DNA from: Ferrovibrio sp.
GTDB lineage: Bacteria; Pseudomonadota; Alphaproteobacteria; Ferrovibrionales; Ferrovibrionaceae
Assembly: GCF_002796975.1 (NCBI RefSeq)
Contig: NZ_PEKV01000022.1
Coordinates: 1 to 33,465, forward strand
Direction: 5' to 3'
DNA: 33,465 nt
Shown here: piece by piece, positions 8,276 to 16,674 of the stretch
Numbering within the stretch: the stretch's first letter is position 1
How the letters are laid out: every line of letters begins with the position of its first letter
The notes under the pieces: generated by a model
Told to the model about the DNA's origin: nothing
What the model saw: only the letters and a program-made list of their open reading frames with translations
Database searches by the model: none
Translations under genes and position numbers: made by a program

Positions 8276-9181
8276 ATGAGCTGGCGCGACAAACTGCGTG
8301 CCTGGTGGCATGGCGATGACTATGTCATGCGCCATATGGTGAAGGATTACTCGACCCAGCCGGTCGCCGACGAGCTGCCAACCGATGATGCGCCCAAAGA
8401 GGTGCCAAGCATCGACAGCTGGTCGCCCCGCCGTCTGCAGGTGGCACAGAAGCTGTTCGGCGAAGGCTTCAACCAGCCCGGCGGCGAAGAGCTGCTGAAG
8501 CCGCTGACCGCACCGCTCGGCCTCAATCCCAATATGTCGATCACCGAACTGGGCAGCGGCATGGGCGGCATGACCCGCCTGATGGCACGCGACAATCTGT
8601 GGATCGATGCCTATGAGCCGGATCCGGATCTCGCGGCCGTGTCGATCGAACTGGCGAAAAGCCAGGGCGTGAAGCAGCGCGCCAATATCAAGACCACGCC
8701 GCTGGACGACATCAGCTTCAAGCGCAAGAGCGTCGACGTCTTTCTCTCGAAGGACGGATTGATGAGCGTGCAGGACAAACGCCTGCTGCTCGCCAAGCTG
8801 CGCGCCGCCATGAAGCCGGGCGGCCAGCTCATGTTCACCGACTTCCTGCTGACCGGCTCGACCGAAAGCCGCGTCTATGAAGTCTGGTGGGACCGCGAAC
8901 CGGTGAAGCCGCATCTGCTGACGCCCGAAGGCCTGCAGGCTGAACTGGAAAGCCTCAACTTCGTGATCTGCTACATGGAAGATGTCACCCACGAGCTGAA
9001 AGCCGCGGTGATCGAGTCCTTTGGCCGCTATGCCGATGAAGTGAAGCTGCGCGGCAAGTCGATGGACGAGAACGAGCGCGAATGGGCGATCTGCGAAGGC
9101 GAACACTGGGCGATCCGCCTCAGCGCCATGGACGCCAACGTGATCCGGCTCTACCGCGTGTTCTGCCGCACGGTGGATTGA
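8231..9181 (+). CDS. Class I SAM-dependent methyltransferase
   Basis: A protein of about 300-316 residues with a Rossmann-type methyltransferase core. Motif I is ITELGSGMGGMTRLMA, followed by an acidic ribose-binding strand AYEPDPDLA, a DDISF-type motif near KTTPLDD, and the post-motif LRAAMKPGGQLMFTDFLL that is typical of small-molecule methyltransferases of the UbiE/Methyltransf_11 kind. The region before the core (SWRDKLRAWWHGDDY and a segment about plastering residues to an unknown partner) is not diagnostic. The substrate cannot be inferred. The start is uncertain: GTG at 8231 gives the longest form, while ATG at 8276 (MSWRDKL) is an equally good candidate; neither has a strong ribosome binding site. 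It ends just before a repeat and a terminator that it shares with the convergent atp operon. Confidence 0.75.
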   Translation: MAKENPEQSDESAGDMSWRDKLRAWWHGDDYVMRHMVKDYSTQPVADELPTDDAPKEVPSIDSWSPRRLQVAQKLFGEGFNQPGGEELLKPLTAPLGLNPNMSITELGSGMGGMTRLMARDNLWIDAYEPDPDLAAVSIELAKSQGVKQRANIKTTPLDDISFKRKSVDVFLSKDGLMSVQDKRLLLAKLRAAMKPGGQLMFTDFLLTGSTESRVYEVWWDREPVKPHLLTPEGLQAELESLNFVICYMEDVTHELKAAVIESFGRYADEVKLRGKSMDENEREWAICEGEHWAIRLSAMDANVIRLYRVFCRTVD

Positions 9182-9222
9182 CGCTTCCGCAGCACATCAG
9201 AAGTCTCCAGCGTATCCTCCCA

Positions 9223-9293
9223 TCGTCATCCCCGCGAACGCGGGGATCCAGCACAGCGGATCGACTGGGTTCCCGCTTTCGCGGGCACGACGA
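9223..9293. repeat. Dispersed REP-like inverted repeat, copy 2
   Basis: TCGTCATCCCCGCGAA at the left is complementary to TTCGCGGGCACGACGA at the right, with the middle (GGGGATCCAGCACAGCGGA) closely matching copy 1 at 604-673. It lies between the methyltransferase stop and the shared terminator. Confidence 0.82.
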
Positions 9294-9310
9294 AAAGAAG
9301 ATCACACAAG

Positions 9311-9342
9311 AAAAAAGGGCCGCATCGCTGCGGCCCTTTTCA
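9311..9342. terminator. Bidirectional intrinsic terminator between the methyltransferase gene and the atp operon
   Basis: AAAAGGGCCGC (9313-9323) pairs perfectly with GCGGCCCTTTT (9330-9340) around a 6-nt loop. The minus-strand transcript of the atp genes continues into TTTTTTCTTG and the plus-strand one ends in CTTTTC, so it can serve both convergent units. Confidence 0.88.
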
Positions 9343-9364
9343 TGTGCGTGTCTGAAGCGAAAGC

Positions 9365-9850
9365 TTAGTGCAGCTTGGCCTTCACATCGCCGATGGCACG
9401 GTCGATCTGCGCGGCCGCGGCAGCACCCTGCAGCGACTGGGTCAGCACCGCACCGGCAGCGGCCACGGCGATTTCCACCGCGGTGTCGCGCACTTCCTGC
9501 ACGGCCTGCTTTTCGGCCTGGGCGATCTTGTCCTCGGCCTGCTTGCGGCGACGCTCCAGGCTGGCCTTCAGGTCAGCCTCGGTCTCCTTCAGCAGGACCT
9601 TCGCTTCGGCTTCCGCCGCCGCGACGATCTCCTCGGCTTCCTTCAGGGCATTGCGCTGCTTGCGCTGATACTCGGCGAACAGATGCTGCGCGTCCTGGTG
9701 CAGCTTCTCGGCCTCGTCCAGATCCTTCTTGATGCGGGCGGCGCGCTCGTCGAGCTGCCCCAGCACCTTACCCGGAACCTTCAGATAGAAGATCAGGGCG
9801 AAGAACAGGACGAAGGCGACGAGAACCCAGAATGTCGGATCATGAAGCAT
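9365..9850 (-). CDS. atpF: F0 ATP synthase subunit b
   Basis: A 161-residue subunit b. One N-terminal membrane helix (FWVLVAFVLFFALIFYL, about residues 7-23) is followed by a long charged coiled coil (DERAARIKKDLDEAEKLHQDA through KQAEDKIAQAEKQA) and a delta-contacting C-terminal part. It forms the peripheral stator with the b' subunit encoded just upstream, holding alpha3beta3 still while the c-ring turns. It is the last F0 gene; the F1 genes are not in this window, as is normal for alphaproteobacteria where the F0 and F1 operons are separate. It begins 15 nt after the b' stop and is followed by the terminator at 9311-9342. Confidence 0.95.
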   Translation of the reverse strand: MLHDPTFWVLVAFVLFFALIFYLKVPGKVLGQLDERAARIKKDLDEAEKLHQDAQHLFAEYQRKQRNALKEAEEIVAAAEAEAKVLLKETEADLKASLERRRKQAEDKIAQAEKQAVQEVRDTAVEIAVAAAGAVLTQSLQGAAAAAQIDRAIGDVKAKLH

Positions 9851-9865
9851 GTCTGACCTCCCGGG

Positions 9866-10360
9866 TTACGCGCTGCGCTTGGCGAGTGCCTGGTCAACGG
9901 CGGTCGAAACCGCGTCGTTGCCGGGCGCCGTGCCGCTGATGCGGGCCACGACTTCCGAAGCTGCCTCGGCCGCAACCGACTTCAGCTGGCTCAGGGCCTG
10001 CTGCTTGGCCGCGAGGATGCTGGCTTCCGCCGCCTTGGTCCGCTCGGCGATCTCGGCTTCGAGCTTGGCCTTGGTCGCCGCCTGTTCGGCGGAGATCCTG
10101 GCGCGGGTCTCGCCGGCTATGGCCTGGGCCTTCGCCCGGGCGGTTGCCAGCGCCTGCTCGTAGTCGGCGATCGCCTTCTCAGTCTCGCGCTTCAGCCGTG
10201 CCGCTTCCTCGAGGTCTTGTTCGAGACGCTTGCGGCGCCCGTCCACCACCTCAGCCACGCGCGGCAGCGCCACCTTTGCCATCAGCACATAGAGCAGGGC
10301 AAAGGTGATCAGCAGCCAGACGAGCTGCGGCAGGAAAGTGGCTGTTTCGAGCTGAGGCAT
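9866..10360 (-). CDS. atpF2: F0 ATP synthase subunit b' (second stator subunit)
   Basis: A 164-residue b-type subunit. The N-terminus FLPQLVWLLITFALLYVLMAKVALPRV gives the single membrane anchor, with the LPQL-x-W opening characteristic of the b' branch rather than b. The rest is an uninterrupted Ala/Glu/Lys/Arg-rich coiled coil. It pairs as a heterodimer with b (9365-9850). The presence of b and b' side by side is typical of alphaproteobacteria, cyanobacteria and chloroplasts. It is 5 nt downstream of the atpE stop. Confidence 0.93.
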   Translation of the reverse strand: MPQLETATFLPQLVWLLITFALLYVLMAKVALPRVAEVVDGRRKRLEQDLEEAARLKRETEKAIADYEQALATARAKAQAIAGETRARISAEQAATKAKLEAEIAERTKAAEASILAAKQQALSQLKSVAAEAASEVVARISGTAPGNDAVSTAVDQALAKRSA

Positions 10361-10365
10361 TTAGC

Positions 10366-10590
10366 TCAGACGAACAGGATCAGCAGCGCGATCAGCAGCG
10401 CGAAGATGCCGAGCGCTTCGGTCACCGCGAAGCCGAGCATCAGGTTGCCGAACAGCTTCGGGGCAGCGCCCGGATTGCGCAGCGCGCCGTTGAGGAAGTT
10501 CGCGAAGATCAGACCCACGCCGATCGCGGCGCCGCCCATGCCGATTGCAGCAATGCCGGCACCGATCATCTTGGCAGAAGCAAGATCCAT
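10366..10590 (-). CDS. atpE: F0 ATP synthase subunit c
   Basis: A 74-residue proteolipid with two membrane helices forming the rotor ring. The first helix carries the [17 protein letters not shown] glycine pattern; the polar loop has ALRNPGAAP; the second helix holds the proton-carrying Glu58 in [17 protein letters not shown]. The absence of the Na+-binding residue pattern suggests proton coupling. An ATG at 10599 would give three more residues, but the ribosome binding site AGAAGGA sits directly against it, whereas it is about 9 nt from the ATG at 10590, and family members begin at this MDxxxAK position, so 10590 is preferred. Confidence 0.95.
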   Translation of the reverse strand: MDLASAKMIGAGIAAIGMGGAAIGVGLIFANFLNGALRNPGAAPKLFGNLMLGFAVTEALGIFALLIALLILFV

Positions 10591-10643
10591 AATACTCATC
10601 CTTCTCTTGGGTTAACTGGTTGGTTGAACTTAAACAGATACGC

Positions 10644-11411
10644 TTAGTGATGTTCCATGTTCACAGCCTCAGCCAGGTAGAGGCAGGTGAGGATGGCGAA
10701 AACATAGGCCTGCAGGAAGGCGATCAGGAATTCCAGCGCGGTGAGCGCGGTCACCATGATCAGTGGAAGAATGCCCGAGGCCGACAGCACGCCGCCCATG
10801 CCGATCATCGACGCGACGAAGCCGGCAAACACCTTCAGCGTGGTGTGCCCTGCCAGCATGTTGGCGCAGAGACGCAAGCTGAGCGAAATCGGGCGCGAGA
10901 GATACGAGATGATCTCGATCGGCACGATGATCGGCGCGAGCCACATCGGCACGCCGGCCGGCATGAAATGGGTGAAGAAGTGGATGCCGTTGCGCGCAAT
11001 GGCAACCACGGTGACGCCGAGGAACACCGTGATGGCGAGCGCGAAGGTGACGATGATGTGGCTGGTCACCGTGAAGCTGTAGGGCACCATGCCGAGCATG
11101 TTTGCCATCAGCACGAAGATGAACAGCGTGAAGATGAAGGGGAAATACTGGCGGCCGTTCGGGCCGACGTTTTCACGCACCATGTTGGCGACGAATTCGT
11201 AGGAGAGTTCCGCCACCGACTGCAGCCGGCCCGGCACCAGTTCGCGCTGGCGCATGCCGTAGACCATCAGCAGCACGGCGCAGAGCGCGCTCAGCACCAT
11301 GAACAGCGAAGCGTTGGTGAAGGAAAAAGCTTGAAGCTGGCCGCCATCGCCGCAGAAGGCGAGACACTTGACCTTGAACTGTTCAAGCGGGCTGTGATGT
11401 TCGGCTGCCAC
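10644..11411 (-). CDS. atpB: F0 ATP synthase subunit a
   Basis: A 255-residue multi-span membrane protein that supplies the proton half-channels beside the c-ring. The essential arginine is R180 in LSLRLCANMLAGH, and the flanking PIEIISYLSRPISL segment is diagnostic. The start codon is GTG at 11411, one nucleotide after the atpI stop codon TAA, with the AAGAAGGGGAT ribosome binding site inside the end of atpI, indicating translational coupling. The N-terminus AAEHHSPLEQFKV is the usual alphaproteobacterial type. Length and order atpI-atpB-atpE-b'-b are normal for this group. Confidence 0.96.
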   Translation of the reverse strand: MAAEHHSPLEQFKVKCLAFCGDGGQLQAFSFTNASLFMVLSALCAVLLMVYGMRQRELVPGRLQSVAELSYEFVANMVRENVGPNGRQYFPFIFTLFIFVLMANMLGMVPYSFTVTSHIIVTFALAITVFLGVTVVAIARNGIHFFTHFMPAGVPMWLAPIIVPIEIISYLSRPISLSLRLCANMLAGHTTLKVFAGFVASMIGMGGVLSASGILPLIMVTALTALEFLIAFLQAYVFAILTCLYLAEAVNMEHH

Positions 11412-11412
11412 C

Positions 11413-11793
11413 TTAATCCCCTTCTTTCTTTACGCCGCGCTCACTGTCGGCGAGCTGCGCGCGCTGTATTGCCATTCCCGTGCGGATCGCCGACCACATG
11501 GCCGTGGCAATGCCGAGCAGGATAAATCCCACCAGCCCCCAGGGTGCCGTCCCGAACCAGCGGTCGATCCACCAGCCGATGAAGACACAGACGCCGACCG
11601 CCGCGACCATCTCGATCGCCAGCGACCAGGCCTTGCCGATATTCCGCACCTGGGCGGGATCGGCATCCGGACGCCGCGAGGCCGTTTCGGCTGCCTTCCT
11701 GACCCGGACCGCTTCGAGATCGCGGTCGAGCCGGGCGAGCGCCGGATCGTCGGCATCGCTGCGTGCTGGTGTCGGTCGATCCTGTTCGGCCAT
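11413..11793 (-). CDS. atpI: ATP synthase accessory protein AtpI
   Basis: A 126-residue protein that starts the F0 operon. After a hydrophilic Asp/Arg-rich N-terminus, two membrane helices can be seen (LAIEMVAAVGVCVFIGWWIDRWF and PWGLVGFILLGIATAMWSAIR). AtpI proteins assist c-ring assembly and may help magnesium supply. The N-terminal start was set at the ATG at 11793 (MAEQDRPTP); a longer reading to 11871 would run through the atp promoter and lacks a good ribosome binding site. Confidence 0.88.
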   Translation of the reverse strand: MAEQDRPTPARSDADDPALARLDRDLEAVRVRKAAETASRRPDADPAQVRNIGKAWSLAIEMVAAVGVCVFIGWWIDRWFGTAPWGLVGFILLGIATAMWSAIRTGMAIQRAQLADSERGVKKEGD

Positions 11794-11842
11794 GGACGAA
11801 TACCCCCGGCGCCAGAGGCGACCGCCCCCAGAAAGCGCGCGC

Positions 11843-11871
11843 ACCATAGAAACAGGGTGAGTCAGCGTCAA
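11843..11871 (-). promoter_or_regulatory. Promoter of the atpIBE-b'-b operon
   Basis: On the minus strand TTGACG (11871-11866), a 17-nt spacer and TATGGT (11848-11843) make one of the best housekeeping promoters in the window, about 45 nt before the atpI ATG. Confidence 0.7.
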
Positions 11872-11921
11872 GCCGGCGGCCGGGCCCGTTTCAGTTAAGA
11901 AACACTCGCATGTGCCAAATC

Positions 11922-11950
11922 AACCCTCTAGCAAGACTAGGGTTTTTCTG
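11922..11950. terminator. Possible terminator between atpI and the first PAS_5 gene
   Basis: AACC/CTAG pairs with CTAG/GGTT around a CAAGA loop with a small bulge, followed on the plus strand by TTTTTCTG and preceded on the minus strand by the same A/T tract. It most likely ends the minus-strand PAS_5 gene before the atp promoter, but its T-run is better placed for the plus strand, so the call is tentative. Confidence 0.35.
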
Positions 11951-12056
11951 ACCTATTCGCGAAAGTCGCGGGGCAGCATTGTACGCCCTGCCGGTGCCTC
12001 GCCCGAGGCCTGGCCAGCTGCGACAATCTGCCACAGCGATGCGACTCGAATGGCCT

Positions 12057-12650
12057 TTAAGGCGCCGCTGAGGGCAATCCGGAGCAGGGATAATAGGTGA
12101 CGTCCGGCCCGACGGAGGGCGGCAGGTTGGCCTGGGTGACCGGATTGAAGTGATAGAGCGACATGCCGACGATACCCCAGGGGCCGCCCGCGCCATCGCT
12201 CAAGGGCACGACCAGCCGCTCGGCGCTCTTTTCCTGGCGCTCGGCCGGTTCGATACGGCGGTGGCCGACATGGACGGCCGGCGTGAACAGGATGCGGCGA
12301 TAGATCTGCTTGGCGGTGGTGGCGCTGGCCGGCGGCATGAACTCGTCGGGCCGCTTGCCGGTGATGCTGGCGCCCCAAGCCTCGTTGACCCGTTCACCGG
12401 CCAGGCGAAAGATGAAGCTGTCTTCGTCGGGGAGATACTGGGCGAGCCAGATATGGGCCAAGCAGGCCCGGATCGCGACCGGATCCAGGGCGGCACGCGG
12501 CATAATCAATCCCGGCTTTCCGTCATCAGACTGGCGATTCTCGGCCCAGTGCCGCAGCAGCTGCAGGAAACGCGGGTCGCGGAAAACCGGCCAGTGGCCC
12601 GGCTCGGCCACCTCGCCTTCCACAACGCCCCTGTCACCCTGCCCCGACAT
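12057..12650 (-). CDS. PAS_5 family PAS-domain protein, copy 1
   Basis: A 197-residue protein that is almost entirely one PAS domain of the PAS_5 type (Pfam family of small alphaproteobacterial proteins). The shared signature is DPRFLQLLRHWAENRQ, DGKPGLIMPRAALDP, the WLAQYLPDEDSFIFRLAGE strand pair, and a final WGIVGMSLYHF beta strand. There is no kinase, cyclase, DNA-binding or membrane segment, so it is a free-standing cytosolic sensor or scaffold domain of unknown ligand. It is a clear paralogue of the protein at 12747-13358, with similarity visible even in the DNA. The ATG at 12650 has only a G-rich stretch before it, so the exact start is not secure. Confidence 0.8.
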   Translation of the reverse strand: MSGQGDRGVVEGEVAEPGHWPVFRDPRFLQLLRHWAENRQSDDGKPGLIMPRAALDPVAIRACLAHIWLAQYLPDEDSFIFRLAGERVNEAWGASITGKRPDEFMPPASATTAKQIYRRILFTPAVHVGHRRIEPAERQEKSAERLVVPLSDGAGGPWGIVGMSLYHFNPVTQANLPPSVGPDVTYYPCSGLPSAAP

Positions 12651-12746
12651 CCCCGCCCCCGACCTGTCGGAATGCTAGGCGAGGGTTAGCGGGCCGTCGA
12701 TGCACCTGCGGGTAGAAAAACGGAAACCTGCGTCGGGGAGGAGGGG

Positions 12747-13358
12747 TCAGGGAAGGGTCTGCGGCAGGGTATTGCAATCGTAGAAGGTGACGTTGCCCTG
12801 GATGTCGCGCGGGTCGCCAAAGGTGATCTGCTTGCCGAGATGATAGATGGTGACGCCGAAAATGCCGTAGGGGCTGCCGTCATCGCGCGACAGCGGCACG
12901 ATCAGCCGGTCGGCGCTCTGCGTCACGCCGTCATTGGGCAGGATACGCCGCTGGCTGAACTGCACCGCCGGCATCATCAGCATGCTGCGATAGAGCAGCA
13001 GCACGCGATCCCTGATCGCGGCCGGCATGATCGAACTGACCCGCTTGCCGATCAGGCTCTGGCCCCAGGCCTGGTTGACGCCCTCGCCCGACAGCGTGCA
13101 GACGAAGTCATCCTCGTCGGGCAGATACTGATAGATCCAGACATTGGGCAGGCAATTGCGGATCGCGCCGGGATCGATCGCGCTGCGTGGCGTCCGCACG
13201 CCCGGTTTTCCGTCAACAGATTGGCGGCGTTCGGCCCAGTGCCGCAGCACATGCAGGAAACGCGGCTCCTGCAGATCCGGCCAGCAGCCGGGCGGCGCCA
13301 TGGTTGCTTCGCAGGCGAAGGCGTCGACGACGCCCGCCTTCTCCAGATACGCCTGCAT
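12747..13358 (-). CDS. PAS_5 family PAS-domain protein, copy 2
   Basis: A 203-residue stand-alone PAS_5 protein and tandem paralogue of the gene 96 nt downstream. The same blocks are present in the same order: EPRFLHVLRHWAERRQ, DGKPGVRTPRSAIDP, WIYQYLPDEDDFVCTLSGE, GKRVSSIMP, and YGIFGVTIYHLG. It contains no second domain. The start at 13358 follows GGGGGAA. The function is unknown; such proteins are numerous in Rhodospirillales-type genomes and are not tied to one pathway. The short gap suggests that both copies may share a transcript, with this one first. Confidence 0.8.
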   Translation of the reverse strand: MQAYLEKAGVVDAFACEATMAPPGCWPDLQEPRFLHVLRHWAERRQSVDGKPGVRTPRSAIDPGAIRNCLPNVWIYQYLPDEDDFVCTLSGEGVNQAWGQSLIGKRVSSIMPAAIRDRVLLLYRSMLMMPAVQFSQRRILPNDGVTQSADRLIVPLSRDDGSPYGIFGVTIYHLGKQITFGDPRDIQGNVTFYDCNTLPQTLP

Positions 13359-13459
13359 ATTCCCCCATACCCCGTAGATCTTATTCTGATCTCTAACCGG
13401 GATGATAGGTTACAACGACGGCGTGTGATTTAGCCCTGCGGGAGTAAAACAGATGATGT

Positions 13460-14224
13460 CTAACGCTTATCCAAATCAAGGTCGGCAAGAGTCTGGCGAA
13501 TGCTATTGGTCAGCATGTCCTGCAGCGTGAACCGAATCTCCGCTTGTTGTTGCGGGGAAATTTCGCCCAACGTCTCATGCCACCATGCGTCGGGCGCAGA
13601 GCGGATCACTTGCCCTTTGGCGGTCCGACTGCCCAGTACTGCCTTGGTGCGGCCATCCAGCAGAATTAAACGGTAGCCAGTATGCAGCCAATGGCTATGA
13701 ATGATGCCCATCATCGTAGAGCGTCGCGCCAACCCGATGCCGTAAAACTGGTTTGTGCCTTGGTTGATAAGATTGTCGGGTATAAAAACGAGATATAAGT
13801 CCGCTCCGCTCTCATATCCCAATGCGTCGGCTGGAAAGGCCTCGTACGTTTTGCTATCGAACATTTCGCTGTAGATGGCAGGCGTCTTTGCAAAACCTGA
13901 AGCGAATGCCTCAGACATTGTTCGATACTGTATCGGCCCTTGAATCTTGTCCGTATTTAGCCTGGCGTTGATTATATGATATTTAGCAGCCAGTGTTTCC
14001 TTGACGGCAGTTTCCATCGTCTCCGGCAGCTTCCAGTCCTGCACCGATGCCTTGTTATAAGTGCTTCCGAGGCCATAGTGCGCCAGGTTGTCCAGGTAAA
14101 ATTCGTCACCGATACCTATCGCCACGCCAATCGTTGTCGTGTTCTGCGGAATCGCAACAGGCGCTTCCTGACGAGCACAGGCCGTCAGCATCGCTGCAAG
14201 CACGATTAAAACATACCTGACCAT
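13460..14224 (-). CDS. Uncharacterised lipoprotein in lower-GC DNA
   Basis: I do not recognise this 254-residue protein. It starts with a lipoprotein signal peptide: MVRYVLIVLAAMLTAC, with the lipobox L-T-A-C and lipidated Cys near residue 16, so it is likely anchored in a membrane facing the periplasm. The rest is soluble, with mixed alpha/beta character (for example TIGVAIGIGDEFYLD, a GADLYLVFIPD strand, YRLILLDGRTKAVLGS). A longer reading to 14275 is possible but the ATG at 14224 has a GAGAGG ribosome binding site and starts the signal peptide. Codon and base use differ plainly from neighbours: many A/T-ending codons and stretches such as ATTATATGATATTTAG, whereas flanking genes are strongly GC. 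This suggests acquisition from another source. No mobile element genes flank it. Confidence 0.75.
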   Translation of the reverse strand: MVRYVLIVLAAMLTACARQEAPVAIPQNTTTIGVAIGIGDEFYLDNLAHYGLGSTYNKASVQDWKLPETMETAVKETLAAKYHIINARLNTDKIQGPIQYRTMSEAFASGFAKTPAIYSEMFDSKTYEAFPADALGYESGADLYLVFIPDNLINQGTNQFYGIGLARRSTMMGIIHSHWLHTGYRLILLDGRTKAVLGSRTAKGQVIRSAPDAWWHETLGEISPQQQAEIRFTLQDMLTNSIRQTLADLDLDKR

Positions 14225-14253
14225 AGCCACCTCTCGCAGATTCAATTTCTCGA

Positions 14254-14282
14254 ATCCTATGAATGCGAGAAGCAAAGCTCAA
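14254..14282 (-). promoter_or_regulatory. Probable promoter of the lipoprotein gene
   Basis: Minus-strand TTGAGC (14282-14277), a 17-nt spacer and TAGGAT (14259-14254), about 30 nt upstream of the ATG at 14224. This gives the low-GC gene its own short transcript start. Confidence 0.5.
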
Positions 14283-14335
14283 CCATAGCGGCACAGAAAC
14301 GAACGCGTATTGCGCTCAGCAGGAATCAATTACTA

Positions 14336-14348
14336 GTATGCTGCATAC
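14336..14348. repeat. 13-bp palindrome between moeB/thiF and the lipoprotein gene
   Basis: GTATGC-T-GCATAC is a perfect inverted repeat around one base, 28 bp beyond the moeB/thiF stop and upstream of the lipoprotein promoter. It could be an operator; no regulator is adjacent. Confidence 0.3.
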
Positions 14349-14375
14349 CCATGTCCGCAATCCTGCGCAGGAAAT

Positions 14376-15134
14376 CTACGTAATGCCGCAGATCTTACAG
14401 TGCGGATCGCGGCGCAGGCGCACGGTGCGGATATCGCCGCGCAATGCGTCATACAACAGGAGACGACCCGAGAGGCTGTCGCCCAGTTCGAGCAACTCCT
14501 TCACGACCTCCAGCGCCTGCAGGCTGCCCATCACGCCGCCGAGCGCACCGAGCACGCCGGCTTCGGAGCAGGCCGGCACGCTGCCGGGCGGCGGCGGTTC
14601 GGGGAAGACGCAGCGATAGCAGGGATGCGGCTCGCCCTGATACGCCTTGAAGGTCGAGAGCTGGCCGTCGAAACGCAGGATCGCCGCGGTCACCAGAGTC
14701 TTCTTCAGCCTGTAGCAGGTGTCGTTGACCAGGAAGCGCGTGTCGAAATTGTCGCTGCCATCGGCAATCAGGTCGTAAGCGCCGATCAGTGCGTCGGCAT
14801 TCCCGGGCGTCAGCCGCTCGGTATGCTCGATCACGCGCACATGCGGATTGATCGCCGCGATGCCGATGGCGGCGCTTTCGGTCTTCCTGCGGCCGATATC
14901 CTCGGTGCCATGCAACACCTGCCGCTGCAGATTGGACAGCGACACCGTGTCGTCATCGACGATGCCGAGCGTCCCGATACCAGCCGCAGCCAAATATAAA
15001 AGCAGCGGCGAGCCGAGGCCGCCGGCGCCGATCACCAGCACGCGCGCTTTCTTCAGCGCCTGCTGGCCCGCGCCGCCGACTTCCGGCAGGATGATATGCC
15101 GGGAATAGCGCTCCAGTTCGTCTGGGCCGAACAC
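14376..15134 (-). CDS. moeB: MoeB/ThiF/HesA-family adenylyltransferase (E1-like)
   Basis: A 252-residue E1-like enzyme that adenylates the C-terminal Gly of a ubiquitin-like sulfur carrier such as MoaD or ThiS. Visible features: the YSRHIILPEVGGAGQ opening, the nucleotide-binding GAGGLG (37-41), the D-x-D-x-V-x-x-S-N-L-Q-R strand (60-71), D-G-S-D-N (125-129), and two zinc-binding CxxC pairs (C172/C175 and C246/C249). A Cys at 189 (PACSEAG) is in the crossover-loop region. It has no C-terminal rhodanese domain. It starts with GTG 5 nt after the cysK stop, which fits a sulfur-transfer role. MoeB and ThiF cannot be separated from sequence alone, and no MoaD or ThiS gene is in view. Confidence 0.87.
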   Translation of the reverse strand: MFGPDELERYSRHIILPEVGGAGQQALKKARVLVIGAGGLGSPLLLYLAAAGIGTLGIVDDDTVSLSNLQRQVLHGTEDIGRRKTESAAIGIAAINPHVRVIEHTERLTPGNADALIGAYDLIADGSDNFDTRFLVNDTCYRLKKTLVTAAILRFDGQLSTFKAYQGEPHPCYRCVFPEPPPPGSVPACSEAGVLGALGGVMGSLQALEVVKELLELGDSLSGRLLLYDALRGDIRTVRLRRDPHCKICGIT

Positions 15135-15139
15135 AGGGC

Positions 15140-16120
<981 letters not shown>

Positions 16121-16136
16121 GATGGTCCCCTTCAGT

Positions 16137-16212
16137 CGTCATTCCCGCGAAAGCGGGAATCCCATCTTTTACGTCACCAAATGGGATGCCGGGTCAAAGC
16201 CCGGCATGACGG
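16137..16212. repeat. Dispersed REP-like inverted repeat, copy 3
   Basis: The left end TCGTCATTCCCGCGAA matches copies 1 and 2; the right half is different (GGGATGCCGGGTCAAAGCCCGGCATGACGG) and forms its own hairpin, CCGGG-TCAAAG-CCCGG. It fills almost the whole gap between the Rrf2 gene and cysK. Confidence 0.78.
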
Positions 16213-16218
16213 ACAATG

Positions 16219-16671
16219 TTAGATGGCGAAATTATCCGCGCCCTCGAGCTGCGCGGCGAAACCGCTGGTCTCGGCGCGGGCGCACAGGTCGTCCAGCGTG
16301 ATTTTATCGATGCGCGCGAGAATCGCGGCCTGGCATTCCTCCCAGATCGGCTGCACCGTGCGCTTGCCGAGTTCGGAGCCAGCGGTGAAATCCTCCTCGC
16401 CATCGGCATCGAGTTCCGAGACGATGCGCACCACCTCGCCCACCGTGATGCGACGGCGTTCGCGCGCCAGCGTGTAGCCGCCGCGCGGACCGCGCACACC
16501 CTTCAGGATGCCGTTGCGGACCAGATGCTGCATCACCTGTTCGAGATAGCGCTGCGGCACATTCTGCCGCTCGGCGATATCCTTGGACTGCACCGGTTCG
16601 GGCCGCGCATGGAAGGCGATATCGACCACCGCTTCCAGCGCATGCATGGTGCGTCGCGTACACTTCAACAT
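16219..16671 (-). CDS. Rrf2-family transcriptional regulator, probably of cysteine metabolism
   Basis: A 150-residue Rrf2 protein. The N-terminal winged helix-turn-helix is clear: CTRRTMHALEAVVDIAFHA, then SKDIAERQNVPQRYLEQVMQHL, and the wing GVRGPRGGYTLAR. IscR- and NsrR-type members hold an Fe-S cluster on three close Cys around residues 90-106; none are present there, and the only Cys are C4, C113 and C130. This resembles CymR, which lacks a cluster and senses cysteine status through CysK. The gene lies 3 nt after dut and upstream of cysK, so a cysteine-responsive role is a reasonable inference. The intervening 98 bp is mostly a repeat and no separate operator could be recognised there. 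Confidence 0.85.
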   Translation of the reverse strand: MLKCTRRTMHALEAVVDIAFHARPEPVQSKDIAERQNVPQRYLEQVMQHLVRNGILKGVRGPRGGYTLARERRRITVGEVVRIVSELDADGEEDFTAGSELGKRTVQPIWEECQAAILARIDKITLDDLCARAETSGFAAQLEGADNFAI

Positions 16672-16674
16672 GGC

